A DNA stretch of 64,000 nt from Oasisia sp. SBJ-2009 (GCA_964017155.1 OZ024856.1:14221227-14285226); one strand, 5' to 3'. Positions 46,611 to 59,149 are shown, counted from the first letter of the stretch. Notes: generated by a model not told the origin, from the letters alone. Numbers and translations are program-made.

Positions 46611-49105
46611 CAGCGCCACCATGTGGACGCGGCGATGATGATGGATGTTAAGACGAAAGTTGGTTTCAGGTTGACGCTAGTAACACAGGCTAATATTATT
46701 AAGTGACATGGAGATACAACGTACACACACGTCGCAGAAGGCGTCGTCGCTGCACGTGGCTGGTATCGGTGGATTGTGAGGTACTTTAGCCATCTTGGGG
46801 CAGTCGCACGCACACATAGTGCACAACTAAAATCACACCCGCCTCATCCCGAGAGCAACGACATGTCCCGCATTTTACAGCTGTCCTCATTACAGATTTA
46901 GCACACTCGATTAATTTTGTACAAAAAATGGGATCAACTTGCCAGTTTGAATAACGGCATCTAGGAAGTGAAGTCAACTAGGCAATTGTGAGGCAATACT
47001 GTCACGTGTTCCGGGGTATCCCTACAAAGAACAACCTATGCATATACGGGTTCTAACAATCACTTAATTTCGTCTCTTCCGAGACAGTGGGCATGGGTTT
47101 GATCTTTCCTGCAGTGACGTTTAATTATGCTAATCACATTCAGTTGAATGGGTGTTGTTCTTGCTGCCGAAACATGTAATTTTGTACTAATTTGGGTGGG
47201 TGTCTTTGTGAAATAATGCGTTCTGTTCGTTCCATGCAGGGTATCTAGTTTACGTTGGCGATGACGCTCCGCCGTGCTCAGTCTTTTGTGAAATCGTTCA
47301 GTTTGGCAGGAGGATGCTATACGTGCATTTGATAGGTCGATACGAGGCTGTGTACCCAGCGTGGTGTTGTGTTGCGTCACGTAAATGTATGAGGATGAAG
47401 AGGGATATAGTGGGGTATATCATGGCACCCTAGCGACATTCGCAGTTGGCTTTCGTGAAGTCTAATCACTCAACAAGAACACGTTCGTTGAGCTGTTTCT
47501 CAACTGGCCACTCCAGTTGGTCAACTTACTAATCGGTACGTTTCACTGTATGGTCCATTCGCTATGGCCGCAGCAGTGAGGCCGGAGTTGTACATAGTGT
47601 AGAAGTTAGTTAGATAGAGTGTCACTGAAGTCTGTTGTGAGCCGCGGGGGACATGCACGTAGTGCCACCTCGTGTTGTCTGTGTCCCAGCGGCTGCACCA
47701 GGCATATGACGGCGATCACAGACACTTCTGCGTTGCACTGTGATGCGATTACTAACAAAACCACTCCTCGTCTATTTGGGGTATACTACCGGAGGTCGTT
47801 TTATTAGGAAAGTGATTACACAAGCAGGAAGTTGGTAGCGTGACGGCAAGTCGCAGTGGTGTTGTACAAGCGGTTTGGATGTGAACGTTGCAACTGCCGA
47901 GCTTTGTAATAATTGCCGCATCAGCTATGTGAAAGACAGTTCACACACAGCAGTCACGAAGTTGGCAGTAACGGCGCTACTAGTTTAGCATGTTAGTTCA
48001 GTGACAAATAAGTTATGTTTAAGGAAATGTCGCAGTCCCTTCTTCATTGTTTGGCAACCAGATGGAATTTGCATGCGTGCTGCATTGGTGGATGGATGTG
48101 CTGGATGCAAGGATTGATTTGTACATAGAGCTGTATTTATACATCACCTATATTGAGCTGATAAACGCTAGTTGGAATCGATGAGAACATTCACACATTA
48201 TTGCAGAGTATCGCGCAAGATGGTCGTTGTTTTTATGTGTCCACTTGCTTTCTTTTGATTAATTTCATTGTTTTTCACTCGACTGGTTTATAGATGATGC
48301 AGGTGGTTTGGCGTGAGTGACTGTCAAGTGTGAGAGGTTTATTGTGTTGGGTGGGTATTGCAAGTGATCAAAATGTGTCAACGTCTCCATTGCGGGAAGG
48401 TATTCTGGGATGGCGTCGATGCAGCAGCCAGTAATGACATGACTCGAGTCATTTTTGGCGCAGTCCCGATAACAAGTAAAAAACTTCCAATTCATCATCA
48501 GATGTGAAAAATGTAGTGTGTCCAAATTTATACAGCAACGGTTGATTTGTCGACAGAATTAGGTCTTCCTCCAGCATTACACATTGTTAACTTGTCTGAT
48601 TTTTTCAACACAGATGGCACAGTAAGAACTGTATGAGTTGTTTTATAAATGTTCAATATAAAATACTGCCTGTGGGTGTAAATCTTGAATAACTAAAAGG
48701 TCTAACACAGTAAATAATTTTTTAACTGATAAAATTGCTAACAATGAAATATGCTTTCTCATAACTGACCAACAAAGTACAGTTGTGTAGATGCGTGATG
48801 TCAGATCAAGTCCAAACCCAGATGGTTCATTTCTAGTTCATTTCTATATTTGTGATAAATAAAAACCTAAAGTTCTGGGGGAAAACTGCCCAGTAGTAGC
48901 GAAAACCTGGGTAAACTTTACACGATGTAAGGAAACTGCCCAGTGGCAAACACTGGGATAAACTATACATGAGTTTGTAAAGTGTATATATATATATATA
49001 AATATATTACATGTATATTGTCAGTGTGGAATTTTTAACATTTGTGTCATAGGATCAACATCACGCCTTGCTGACTGTTTGGATGGAAAAGATTGACTCA
49101 ATAAA
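46611..49105 (+). other. Probable striatin 3' UTR and downstream sequence
   Basis: No second gene is recognised after the striatin stop. Poly(A) signal candidates AATAAA lie at 48858-48863 and 49100-49105. If one is used, the 3' UTR would be about 2.2-2.5 kb. Short open frames here carry no recognisable domain. A short TA run lies at 48985-49003. Confidence 0.4.
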
Positions 49106-49204
49106 GTGTAACATTAAATTATGTTATTTTATACCCTTGTTTGTTCTGTGGCTACTGAATCAGAATTTGAACCCTGTGAACCTCTCTTGGAGATGAACAG
49201 TGCA

Positions 49205-49520
49205 ATACGAATTGGTGCAGTGGCTCAGGGATAAAGCATCGGGCTCTCGACTAAAAGGACCCATGTTCTTATCCTGTGGTACCATGTAAAACCTTGAGCA
49301 AGTGTTTTCACACTATATTACTCCAGTTCACTCAGCTAAGTATAGAAAATGGTGAATATTTGTGTATGAGTAGTCTTCGTGAATTGTCTTGTGGCTGAAT
49401 GTTCCCAAAGAAGCCTAGATGGTTTTCAATTGAACTGGTCTGCCAGGAAGTAAAGTGTAAAGCGCTTTGAGAAATCCTGATGATAGGATACTGTGCTAGA
49501 TAAGAACTTACCTTTTACTT
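49205..49520 (+). mobile_element. tRNA-derived SINE (plus strand)
   Basis: The head resembles a tRNA: TGCAGTGGCTCAGGGATAAA (A box), a CTCGACT anticodon-loop-like segment, and a degenerate B box. The body ends with GTAAAGCGCTTTGAGAAATC and CTGTGCTAGATAAGAACTT, a tail typical of metazoan SINEs with a conserved AAAGCGCTTTGAG block. Confidence 0.7.
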
Positions 49521-49739
49521 TTAATACTATCACTGCAATGCAGTGCTATCGATAGTAAATTTATCAATAGTTGTTGACGATGGTAGAGTGAATTATCGAT
49601 AGTAATGTTAAATGGCATCAACATGTAGCTGTAATGATTCACATATGATTGTCAACCTTATTATGTAGCGTTTACTTTATCAATACAATACAAAAAGTAC
49701 ACTCAGTATGCAGTAACATAAACAACTGCACATGGAAAT

Positions 49740-50036
49740 TGGGGACAATAGAAGTTCTGTACTTTTTCTCTTCTCTCATATACTGGACGAGGCCCTTTGC
49801 TGGGCCTTTTAAGAGTCCACCACAGGTTACACATTTACCCCCTCTGTGGGATCTTTTTCTTCCCCTGGCATAGACACCAGATAGAAGGGACCACCGGCTT
49901 TTAATGTCTCTTCCGAAAGACAGAGGCAAATGTGGGGTGAACGAAAGTTTCGAAACGGCGGTATAGGTGGGATTGAACCACCGCCTGTCCCCTCGATTGA
50001 CAGTCCGGCGCTCTACCACTGGACCACCGCTCCCTG
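49740..50036 (-). mobile_element. tRNA-derived SINE (minus strand)
   Basis: The minus-strand head is tRNA-Asp-like: GGTGGTCCAGTGGTAGAGCG (A box), loop CTGTCAA (GTC), B box GGTGGTTCAATCCCACC. It is not a true tRNA because the acceptor ends do not pair. The body includes TTTCGGAAGAGACATTAAAA and GGCCCAGCAAAGGGCC. Different family from the plus-strand SINE nearby. Confidence 0.7.
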
Positions 50037-50673
50037 CTTACATCTCTAGGGAAGATACATCAATGTTGGCTGGGTTCTTGCGATAGTTATTTCAATCCCC
50101 AAGTAAAATTGGAATATAAAAGTTAAGCTTCCGTACTACTATGAGGATTGTAAGCCAATTCCTGAATTCCTCAAGAAAAGAACATCCATCCATTATCAGG
50201 AAAATTTGTCTTCCTGGTTAGCTGAAGGGATGGTACTGTTAGAAATCTTTAGTAATCCTTTATGGGAAGTTCCATTAAATATCTTACTAGGAATTGCTGT
50301 GGCACTTTTATTAATCATTTAATGTGTATAAACTTCTGATACAGAATCTGGACACGTTTGGTTGACATTTAGGCCCCTACAATAAATACGAACCAGATAT
50401 GTAAAGTAATGACTATGGTCATGAATGGCATGAACTAAAAGTTAACATACTAATAATTATAATGTGGCTGACTGTTTCACAGAGTTCTTTGGAGTAATTA
50501 ACAACTCTCCATTAACTTTAATGTTTAATTATTAAAGTAATAAGTAAATATCATGATATACCAGAATAGGTTGGTATTATTTTATGGAGGGTTTATATGC
50601 GTAGTTTATGTTGTTATGGAAACTTGTGAGATATACGAATTAAAAGAATAAAAGAACTTTATAATGAAATACC
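50037..50673. other. Intergenic, nothing recognised
   Basis: AT-rich sequence between the SINE and the tRNA gene, with no open frame of note. Confidence 0.5.
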
Positions 50674-50678
50674 AAAAA
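50674..50678 (-). terminator. Pol III terminator of tRNA-Thr
   Basis: TTTTT on the minus strand 12 bases past the tRNA 3' end, the normal RNA polymerase III stop signal. Confidence 0.7.
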
Positions 50679-50690
50679 GATGCGGAAGTC

Positions 50691-50764
50691 AGGCCCCGCT
50701 GGGATTCGAACCCAGGATCTCCTGTTTACTAGACAGGCGCTTTAACCAACTAAGCCACGGAGCC
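50691..50764 (-). tRNA. tRNA-Thr (anticodon AGT)
   Basis: A 74-base cloverleaf. The acceptor GGCTCCG pairs with CGGGGCC (one G-T pair). The A box is TGGCTTAGTTGG. The anticodon stem CCTGT/ACAGG holds loop CTAGTAA, so the anticodon is AGT (Thr, A34 normally edited to inosine). The T arm is CTGGG/TTCGAAT/CCCAG. There is no intron. An intact structure and a following TTTTT favour a working gene. Confidence 0.93.
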
Positions 50765-51189
50765 GCTTTCTGCTGGGTGGCAGAAAGCAGGTACTTTTAT
50801 AGACATAACATTCCCAATATACTTTTCTTTATTAAAAACATTGTTTTGGGGTATTGTTTATTTATTTGTGATCTGTATTGTTGAAAACTATGATAAGAGT
50901 ATATAGAATTTCTACGTTCCGCTGAACAAAACCTTTCATTACAAAATCGTTGTTTAGATTTAAGCCTGGTGTATACACCAGAGGGCAGCATCGGATCATA
51001 AGCGTGGCGACACCTTCCGGGAACCGGTATGATTAAATGTTGTAACTCGCTCACATACAAATGCCAGCGGTACACGAGCAAACTCGTCCATGTGTGCCTA
51101 GTCGTGCATGTAACGAAGGAATATGTATAAAGGTGGCAATAAATAATGAAGAGGTTTTCACTAACTGAATATGTTGTTTTGAGTAACTA

Positions 51190-51650
51190 CATCGATGTTT
51201 TTGTAAGGCAACAGCTATCACCGGATTTTGTGTAATGTGCTTGTGTGGTACGGTACGCACCGAACCCAGAGCAATGTGCCGTTGTGCTACGATGGCATCA
51301 ACGGTGCAATGTGCAGCTATCGCCGAATCCGGTGCAATATGTTTAAAAATAAAATTGACATGTACCATTTAGATAGATATGTTGGAATCTCGATAAGGTA
51401 AAGGGCTTCCTTGTCCACCTGCCATCTTGAGTTGATTCTCTAGGTGGCAATCTTGTTAAATCTTGTTAAATTTGCCGTTGTGATACGGTGCAATATTCAG
51501 CTGTCACCGAACACGGAGCAATGTTCCGTTGCGGTACGGTGCAATATGCAGCTACCACCGAATCCGATCCAATGTGTGACGTTGCGATCTGGTGCAATAT
51601 GGTGATGTGATCCGGTGCAATGAGCTGTTGTGGTCTTATATGAGACTGCA
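51190..51650. repeat. Degenerate tandem repeat with CGGTGCAATATG core
   Basis: Words such as GGTGCAATGTGCAGCTATC, CCGAATCCGGTGCAATATG and GTTGTGATACGGTGCAAT recur at about 45-60 base spacing. The array is split by a short interspersed element at about 51336-51477. It is old and diverged. Confidence 0.6.
51336..51477 (-). mobile_element. Short interspersed element (inverse of 22176)
   Basis: The minus strand reads TTAACAAGATTGCCACCTAG, AGATGGCAGGTGGACAAGGA, AGCCCTTT and GTCAATTTTATTTTTAAACA, matching the insertion in TIR element copy B. It interrupts the CGGTGCAAT repeat array. Confidence 0.65.
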
Positions 51651-51754
51651 CCAGATGGCGCAACATTAGTGAGTGACATTGATCCTTCTCTCTCATCATC
51701 AGGGATACGAGTAGACAAGCATCCTTGGTTACCATTTACTGACCGCATGTATAC

Positions 51755-52051
51755 ATGATAGCGCTAAAATCTGACCTAATAGGAACCCACAGAACAGACC
51801 TCAATAGCAACTGCGAAATAATCTGGGTCACAATCAAAATACAAGGAACGAAAGACATTACAATAGGTGCTTTCTATAGATCAGCACAATTTGGCAACAC
51901 AAGTGAATATATGCATGAACTACGAGAATCAATCAACAAAATTAAACACTCAAATAAGGAACACATATGGCTAGGAGGAGATTTCAACCTTCCCGATATA
52001 GACTGGGACATAATCAGCCCAAAACCAAGTGGAACTGCTCCCGGACTATAA
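51755..52051 (+). pseudogene. LINE endonuclease domain, partial
   Basis: The open frame encodes the second half of an APE-type endonuclease. KSDLIGTHRTDL is followed by IGAFYRSAQ and the catalytic block HIWLGGDFNLPDIDW. It is closed by a TAA at 52049-52051, after which the same frame continues (KILLEISNDFGLEQIVREP), so the stop is a mutation within one original ORF. Confidence 0.85.
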
Positions 52052-52126
52052 AAAATCCTACTAGAAATCTCAAATGACTTTGGACTGGAACAAATAGTAC
52101 GTGAACCCACTAGAATAAATAATACC

Positions 52127-53899
52127 TTGGACTTGTTCTTCACAACTAACCCTACCCTTGTAGAAAGATCTACAATAGTACCAGGAATAAGGGACCATGA
52201 CGGAATCCCAATAATCATAACCAGCTGCAAACCCAGAGTCATCAAGCAAAAACCACGCAAAATATACATGTATCATAAAGCCAACACCCAAGCCCTAAAA
52301 GAAGACCTGCTCAAATGGAGCAACAATTTTGCAACCAAGGATATGTCCACGAAAACAGTTGACGAAATGTATACAGAATTCCAAACTGCCCTTAATTCAG
52401 CAATGAACTCTCACATACCGACTAAGATAACAACAAAACGTAACCAAACACCAAGGATAAATAGACGTATAAAACGACTGCACAAACGTAAACAAAGAGC
52501 CTTTAACACCCACAAAATACACAGAAACCAAGCCAGTCATGAACAATGTTGTAAGGCACGCAAAAATGCACACACAGAAACAAGAAAGGCCCACAGGCGG
52601 TATATCGCATCAATCTGTTCTGACTCGGCAAAACGATTCTGGTCCTACACCAAAAGCCTAAAAGTAGACACTATTGGAATACCAACCCTAACTAAAGACC
52701 ATCAGACAGAATCAGACAACAAACTTAAAGCTGAAATCCTCAATGACCAATTCAAATCAGTATTCACAAAAGAAAACACAAACTTTCCAAAAGAACCATA
52801 CTCAAACATACCAGCTATGCCTGACATTACCATCACAGCAAAGGGAGTCGCCAAATTACTAAACGAGTTAAAAACAAACAAATCAACAGGACCCGATGAC
52901 GTACCAGCAAGAATATTACAACTTGCTGCCAATGAACTAGCCCCAGCTCTTACAGTAATCTTCCAAAAATCAATCACCACAGGTGAACTTCCCCTCTCAT
53001 GGTTGCAGGCCAACATCACCCCAATCTTTAAGAAGGGAGATCGAACTCTTCCATCAAATTACCGTCCCATCTCCCTAACTTCTGTATGCTGCAAACTCCT
53101 TGAACACATTATTTACTCCAACATAATGGACCATCTTGACCAACACTCAATTCTGTCTGACAAACAACATGGCTTCCGCAGTAAACACTCGACTGAAACC
53201 CAGTTAATACTCACAACACATGACCTATCCAAATCTCTAAATAATAAATCACAAGTAGACATGATCATAATGGATTTCTTAAAAGCATTCGATACTGTCC
53301 CTCATAACCGGCTCCTAAACAAATTAAAAAGATATGGCATCAACAACAAAACACATGCCTGGATTTCTAAATTCCTCACAAGCCGTGAACAGAGAGTGGT
53401 GGTCAGTGGAGAACATTCCGCCTGGACCCATGTTGAATATGGTGTACCACAAGGCACGGTACTAGGCCCTCTTCTCTTCCTGATATACATCAACGATTTA
53501 CCTAACAATATCCACTCCACAGTCCGTCTGTTTACAGATGACTGTGTCCTGTATAGAGAAATTAACAACCAATTAGACTCACAAGAACTACAGAAAGACC
53601 TAGACGAATTAACTAAATGGGAAAATGACTGGCAAATGCACTTTAACCCCGACAAATGCTTTGTGATGAGACTAACTCATGCAAGAAATATAAAACGATT
53701 TATTTATACCCTAGGAAACACAACACTACAAGAAACAGACAGCCACTCATACCTAGGAATATGCATAACCAAAGACTTAAACTGGAACAAACATATACAT
53801 CAGATAACAGCCTCAGCAAACCGCACCCTAGCATTCATCAGACGCAATCCACTCATGCCCCATAAACATCAAAACAACAGCCTACACAACCCTAGTTAG
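52127..53899 (+). pseudogene. LINE reverse transcriptase domain
   Basis: A long open frame (590 codons counted from the first ATG after the stop) with endonuclease C-terminal TLDLFFTTN and SDH-equivalent RDHDGIP. A linker with a basic region (RRIKRLHKRKQRAF) leads into the RT blocks: STGPDDVPARIL, ITPIFKKGDR, YRPISLTSVCCKLLEH, HGFRSKHSTE, FLKAFDTVPH, GVPQGTVLGPLLFLIYINDL and the catalytic box FTDDCVLY (about 53529-53552), where FADD is usual. The frame is lost near 53850. Confidence 0.87.
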
Positions 53900-54338
53900 A
53901 CCACTTTTAGAATACTCATCTTCAGTATGGGACCCCCACACCCAGACCCTAATCAACCAAATCGAAATGGTTCAAAGACGCGCAGCCCGTTTCTGTCTTA
54001 ACGACTATACATCTAGAGAAGCGGGCTGCGTGTCAGAAATGCTCAACCAATTACAGTTTATACATAAACTAAAAACCAGAAGAACAAACAGACGCCTCAC
54101 CATACTCCACAAAACCATCTATGGACACCTATCCTTGCCTGTCAATAACCTCCTCCAGCCCGTACAACGCCTATCAAGACATTTAAACACTAAAGCATTC
54201 AACACTATCCATGCCAGTAAGAACTGCTATAAATATTCATATTTCCCTAGAACAATAAGAGACTGGAATTCCTTTCCAGATGCAATAGTTAACATTTCTA
54301 AACCACAACATTTTAAACAAGCTCTAATACACGACTAA
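53850..54338 (+). pseudogene. LINE C-terminal domain after frameshift
   Basis: Continues the LINE protein in another frame: CPINIKTTAYTTLVRPLLEY, SSVWDPHTQ, IEMVQRRAARF, YFPRTIRDWNSFPDAIV and the end at 54336-54338. WDP and RTI-DWN are standard C-terminal blocks of CR1/jockey elements. Confidence 0.83.
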
Positions 54339-54464
54339 CAACCCAACAGCATGCGCACCCAACCCTGACCGTTTGACTCCACCAGGAGTGTTGGCCAGTA
54401 TTCCAACAAGACAAGACATGCGTCCTACTGACATTGTGTGAGTGGGTGAATCTATGTGTGGGAT

Positions 54465-54537
<73 letters not shown>

Positions 54538-54544
54538 ATATATG

Positions 54545-54576
<32 letters not shown>

Positions 54577-54715
54577 CGCGCGTATTTGGTGTGCGTGTGT
54601 GTGCGTGTGTGTCTGCGCGCGCGTATTTGATGTGTGTGTGCGTGCGTGTGTGTGTGTGCGTGAGTTTGCGCGCGTATTTGATGTGTGGTGTTTGTGCGTG
54701 CGTGTATGCGGGACG
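54465..54715. repeat. (GT)n and GCGC-rich simple repeats
   Basis: A pure GT run (about 54471-54535), a short TA part, then GT with GCGCGCGTATTTG(A/G)TGTG units repeated at about 54578, 54618 and 54668. Open frames here are artefacts. Confidence 0.92.
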
Positions 54716-54719
54716 GGCT

Positions 54720-55883
54720 GCAGGCTTTGGGCTGATTTGTAATATATAGGGCGAGCTGCCCGTCAAATAACACAGGTGCGGGCGGAGGCTCACACATCCA
54801 GTTCACGATGGGTAATGCCCTACGTCTATCTGCTAAGACAGTAAGGGATTCGTGACAAGTATTGTGATCAATCAAACAACGTTTAGCAGTTTTACAAGGC
54901 GCGTCGAATTTGAACATTTTTAAACATCTGAAATGAATGTTGTAAACGTTTCCAAGTAGTCCTGCTAGTACGTAGTCCAGCCAAACACAATCCTCTGAAT
55001 ATTTGACGCCACGCTCGATTTTTAATGTAAAGGTCACGTTGAAGGTTACGAAGTCAACTGTGGTCATGATGTCGCTTTTTTATTTTCTTGAAGATTTTAA
55101 ATCTATGTGAGTAGGTATTTCTAAACCAGTAAAGCTTTTACGATTAGGACAATAATTGGCCGAGTTAAAAGGCGCTAAACGTTGCATTTACACATATATG
55201 TATAGGATAATGCAACACAACAGTGTCACCAGACACTTTATGGTTGTGCTATAAATATATGCAGTGCTTGGCTAGGATCCACGACTGCCAAGAATTCGCC
55301 ATTCGTCAACCGTTCGAAGGTTGTTCTTCAACGGAAAATACCGTATTCACGAATGTTTCAATCGACAGACACAACACTTTCTCAGTGTACGTCTGGAAGT
55401 GCCGTGCAATGCAGTGCTAAGCACGACGCAAAATGACACGCCTTATAAAAACAGTAGGCCTACCAGAATGTAAATGATACGCATGCCGTTGTACCACAAT
55501 ACAGTAGTATTATGTATGAGAGGTGTATACACGTCATCACAAGTTCAGCCCTGTAAAGGAAACAAGGACATAGAAAGAGTTTCCCCGGTTCATTTAGTCT
55601 TAGATCAGAGCTATTAGATAGGAGCGGGGGCACTCCCCCGATGGGACCAAACGCGCACATATCGCGGACGTCTCGTCGTTTAGTACATCTGTTTTAAGTT
55701 TTGATCCCATCCGTGTGAAGGCGCTGTGTGTTGAAGAGCCCCAGCTCGGATGTATTAGCTGTGCTTAGATAAAAGAAGTCGCCATCTTTCTATATGTCGC
55801 CAGAAATACTTCGGGAACAACGCAAGAAAAGGTGCATTGGCCAAGTCGTCGTGACGTCACAGTGGGCGTGACGTATTCCGGGT
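54720..55883. other. Intergenic, no gene recognised
   Basis: Mixed sequence downstream of the LINE. The long minus-strand open frame over 54324-55067 is mostly encoded by the GT repeat and is rejected. Nothing else is supported. Confidence 0.5.
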
Positions 55884-56365
55884 TGGCGCTGTCGCGCTTT
55901 CATTTTTCCGGCGTTAAAAACGTTCCGATTGACGTTTCTGCGCATGCGCGATATATGTAAAATCATCAATGTGCAGCGAAAAGATCAAACATTTATGGTA
56001 TATATACTACGGGTTGTTCGTTAGGGTGTATATAACCTGTTAACAAAGTTATTTGTCGCAAATTAACACAAGGTAAACAAGTTTCGAAGCATATTTTTAT
56101 AGCAAGCGTACATCACGTCACTGTAGTGCGCCATAATCCGTGATAGTGTTTTATATAAAACGTAATATTTTATTGCATTGAACGACATTTTAAGAAACTC
56201 TTCGCAGTAATCATCACAAGAGAGTTAACGAACAGCCCGTGGCATTTATACCAAAAATGCTTTGTTGTTTCGTTGCACATTGATGATTTTACATTTATTG
56301 CGCATGCGCAGAAACGTCAATCGGAACGTTTTTAACGATCGGAAAAATGAAGCGCGACAGCGCCA
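55884..56365. mobile_element. GCGCATGCGC MITE, copy 1
   Basis: The termini are inverse: TGGCGCTGTCGCGCTTTCAT on the left and the inverse on the right. TTTTTCCGGCGTTAAAAACG, TTCCGATTGACGTTTCTGCG and CATGCGC follow in each arm. The inner arms also mirror (ACATTGATGATTTTACAT against its inverse). About 480 bp, no coding capacity. Confidence 0.87.
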
Positions 56366-56372
56366 TCACAAC

Positions 56373-56849
56373 GCCGCTGTAGCGCTTACTTTTTTCCGGC
56401 GTTATAAACGTTCCGATTGACGTTTCTGCGCATGCGCGATATATGTAAAATCATCAATTTACAGCGAAAAGACAAAAAGCATTTATGGTATAAATATTAC
56501 GGGTTGTTCGTTAGGATGTATATAACCTCTCAGCAAAGTTATTTGTCGCAAATTAACACAAGGCAAACAAGTGTTGTGGCATATTTTGGTAGCAAGCGTA
56601 AATCACGTGACAGTAGTGCGCTACAATCCGTGACAGTGATTGATAAAAAAACGTGATATTTTAGTGCATTGAACGATATGTTAAGAAACTCTTCACAGTA
56701 ATCATCACAGGACAGTTAACGAACAGCCCGTGGCATTTATATGCTTTGTTGTTTCGCTGGACATTGATGATTTTACATTTATTGCGCATGCGCATAAACG
56801 TCAATCGGAACGTTTTTAACGACCGGAAAAATGTAAGCGCGACACCGCA
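56373..56849. mobile_element. GCGCATGCGC MITE, copy 2
   Basis: Similar to copy 1 over its whole length and in the same orientation, only about eight bases after it. The ends are CGCTGTAGCGCTTACTTTTT and the inverse-like ATGTAAGCGCGACACCGC. Differences include the deletion of ACCAAAA near 56740. Confidence 0.85.
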
Positions 56850-57800
56850 TCGCGGAATGATCTCACGAACGCCAGTTTCTTTACATATATTTTGACTGCG
56901 TTGCTGTGGATATTTTGCTTTTGACAGCGATTACAGATTGCAAATGTGGTGAAGGAAAGCGTGCGTGGGTAAGAATTCAGATTATTATTCTCTCAATAGC
57001 GTCGTTATTCGCCGTATGTATTCCAACGCTTTTTTCTTTTGTTTATTGTTACGCACAGAGAGGTCGCACACACAATTCCGCGGTCGTCTATTTTTAGCAG
57101 CATCACTATCCCACCAAATTTATAAATTGTTTGCTGATTTAAGTAAAAATAATTTATATTATGCTTGAAATCCACAACACACAGACAGATAAAATTAATT
57201 ATCATGTTATGGCTGATTTGGTCTGCTCAACAAATAACTTATCATCGGTATCCATGCAAACGGTGACCTTACTTGTAATGTAAGGTGAATATATTAAACG
57301 GATCCTCTGTTGTCCCAATATTATATGAGTCTACATGCAACGAACATGCAACAGCGATATTTTGACCACACGCTCATACATTCAGTGAGAATAAGCATTT
57401 ATATATCGGCAAATATGAACAATACAAAATAACGTATGACGTCCATGTTTATGCACATTTAAACGGTATGGTCATCTGCAGTCTTGGTAACTTAGCGTGT
57501 AGTTGCGTCGGACTCTTGACCACATGCTTCGTTGCTCATGTCGACCTATTTTGGTTTCAACTCTTGTTTTTGTTACCCCAATTCGGACATGTTCCGAAAG
57601 AAAACCAAGAAGACGTTTAGTGTAATGACATTGTGCGCGATCTAAGCAGATAATATGAATATTTATTGTCACCAGCTATAGTCATTAGTACTGTTCTGAT
57701 TTAATACTTAATCTGAAATCGACAACATAATACAAACTTACACTGTTAAATGGCGATAATATAAATTAAGAATATGATTTTATAGAATAAATTACCTGCT
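56850..57800. other. Intergenic, no gene recognised
   Basis: Short open frames on both strands without recognisable domains. Confidence 0.5.
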
Positions 57801-57802
<2 letters not shown>

Positions 57803-57841
<39 letters not shown>

Positions 57842-57985
57842 TGTATATATATATATATATATACACATATATATTATATATAATTATATATATATACATA
57901 TATATATATATACATTGTGTGTGTGTGCGTGTGTGTATGTGCGTGTGTTTATGTGTGCGTGCGTGTGTATGTTTGTGTGTGTGTG
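57803..57985. repeat. (TA)n then (GT)n simple repeats
   Basis: Two TA runs separated by CCTG, then GTGTGTGCGTGTGTGT-type sequence. Confidence 0.95.
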
Positions 57986-57989
57986 GAAG

Positions 57990-58940
57990 TAACACAAATC
58001 ATGCAAGGAATTCATAACCTTGGACTTCATATTACCAAGTCACAAGTGTAACATTTGCCACATTAACAACGCTCGTTGTTGTGGTTAGCTATGCAGACGT
58101 AGATAACTGAACGGCGCTTTCTGTAACACCACCATTATCAATTATCCCGAAACGTTTTCAAGTATTCAAGAATTCACGTTAAGCATGGACTGAATGAGCA
58201 ACAGATGTATTCAATATGAATAACGGGGACTGTAACAGTTACCTATATAATCCATTCAGTTTGAAACAACTGACAATGACAACACAAACTCAACAAACAA
58301 TAAAACGGTCCATCACCGCCTGTGTTGCGTTGTATCAGACACAAATGTTATCAGGCGTGGCGATACAGCGCATGCACTTGAAGAAGGTGTCACTGAAAGA
58401 CCCTGCCATTCTTTCAAAGCATCGCTTCTCCGGAAACGCAGAAACTACAACAACAACATTCTACACCCTGTGATCACAACAACCAAGGGAAGAAGTCCGT
58501 CTCCGTAAGTACCACCCGCAGTTGACTTCTCAGTTGTAGCAGTGAGTTTGTCCGAAGGCACTGGGCATATGCGGTTAAGATTAACAGCCTGATCCGCAAA
58601 GTCTGGTGTACTTGCGAATAACTCAAAGGCACCGATGAAGTGGGAGTGTGTCGAAGCACATATTTGAAGCTGCTTCAAGAAATTGCTTATATCGACCTTT
58701 TGGCGGGAAGGGAATAAAACCTTAATAAATTGTTTAAGATCCCTTGCTGAAACAAAAAACACCGCCAACATTTTATTACAATTGTTTCTATGTTAAAGAA
58801 GAAAGCAGTAGGCAATGATAAAGTGAATACACATCTACATAGTTAAACGTTCGCCTCTAACGGGATATTGTACTGTTAATAATGATAATATTAACTATGT
58901 TAGATGTATGTACCCTGTGGAATTGTTACATCCGGTGTTC
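57990..58940. other. Intergenic, no gene recognised
   Basis: Open frames at 58216-58473 (plus) and 58445-58771 (minus) have no recognisable domain. The 108-codon minus frame has no supporting splice or domain signal. Confidence 0.4.
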
Positions 58941-58944
58941 GAAA

Positions 58945-59082
58945 ACACACACGCGCATGCGTGCGCGCGTACACACACACACACACACCGCACACCACAC
59001 GCACACCACACCAGACACCATACACACATACCACAACACACCATACACGCACACCACACACGCACGCACGAATGCACACACA

Positions 59083-59149
<67 letters not shown>

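Larger units (their letters stand above)
51750..54418 (+). mobile_element. CR1/jockey-like LINE, 5'-truncated and decayed
   Basis: A non-LTR retrotransposon that starts inside the endonuclease domain and runs to its own 3' end (a short CAAGACAAGACA tail). The coding part has an in-frame stop at 52049-52051 and a frameshift near 53850. About 2.7 kb remain. It lies downstream of striatin on the same strand. Confidence 0.85.

Noticed and set aside
49950..50036. tRNA-Asp gene on the minus strand
   Set aside because: It has A and B boxes and a GTC loop, but the acceptor and anticodon stems do not pair properly and a SINE body follows, so it is a SINE head.
54324..55067. 247-codon minus-strand open frame
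   Set aside because: Its centre is His/Thr repeats from the GT microsatellite and GCGC-rich repeat; its ends overlap the LINE 3' region and anonymous sequence.
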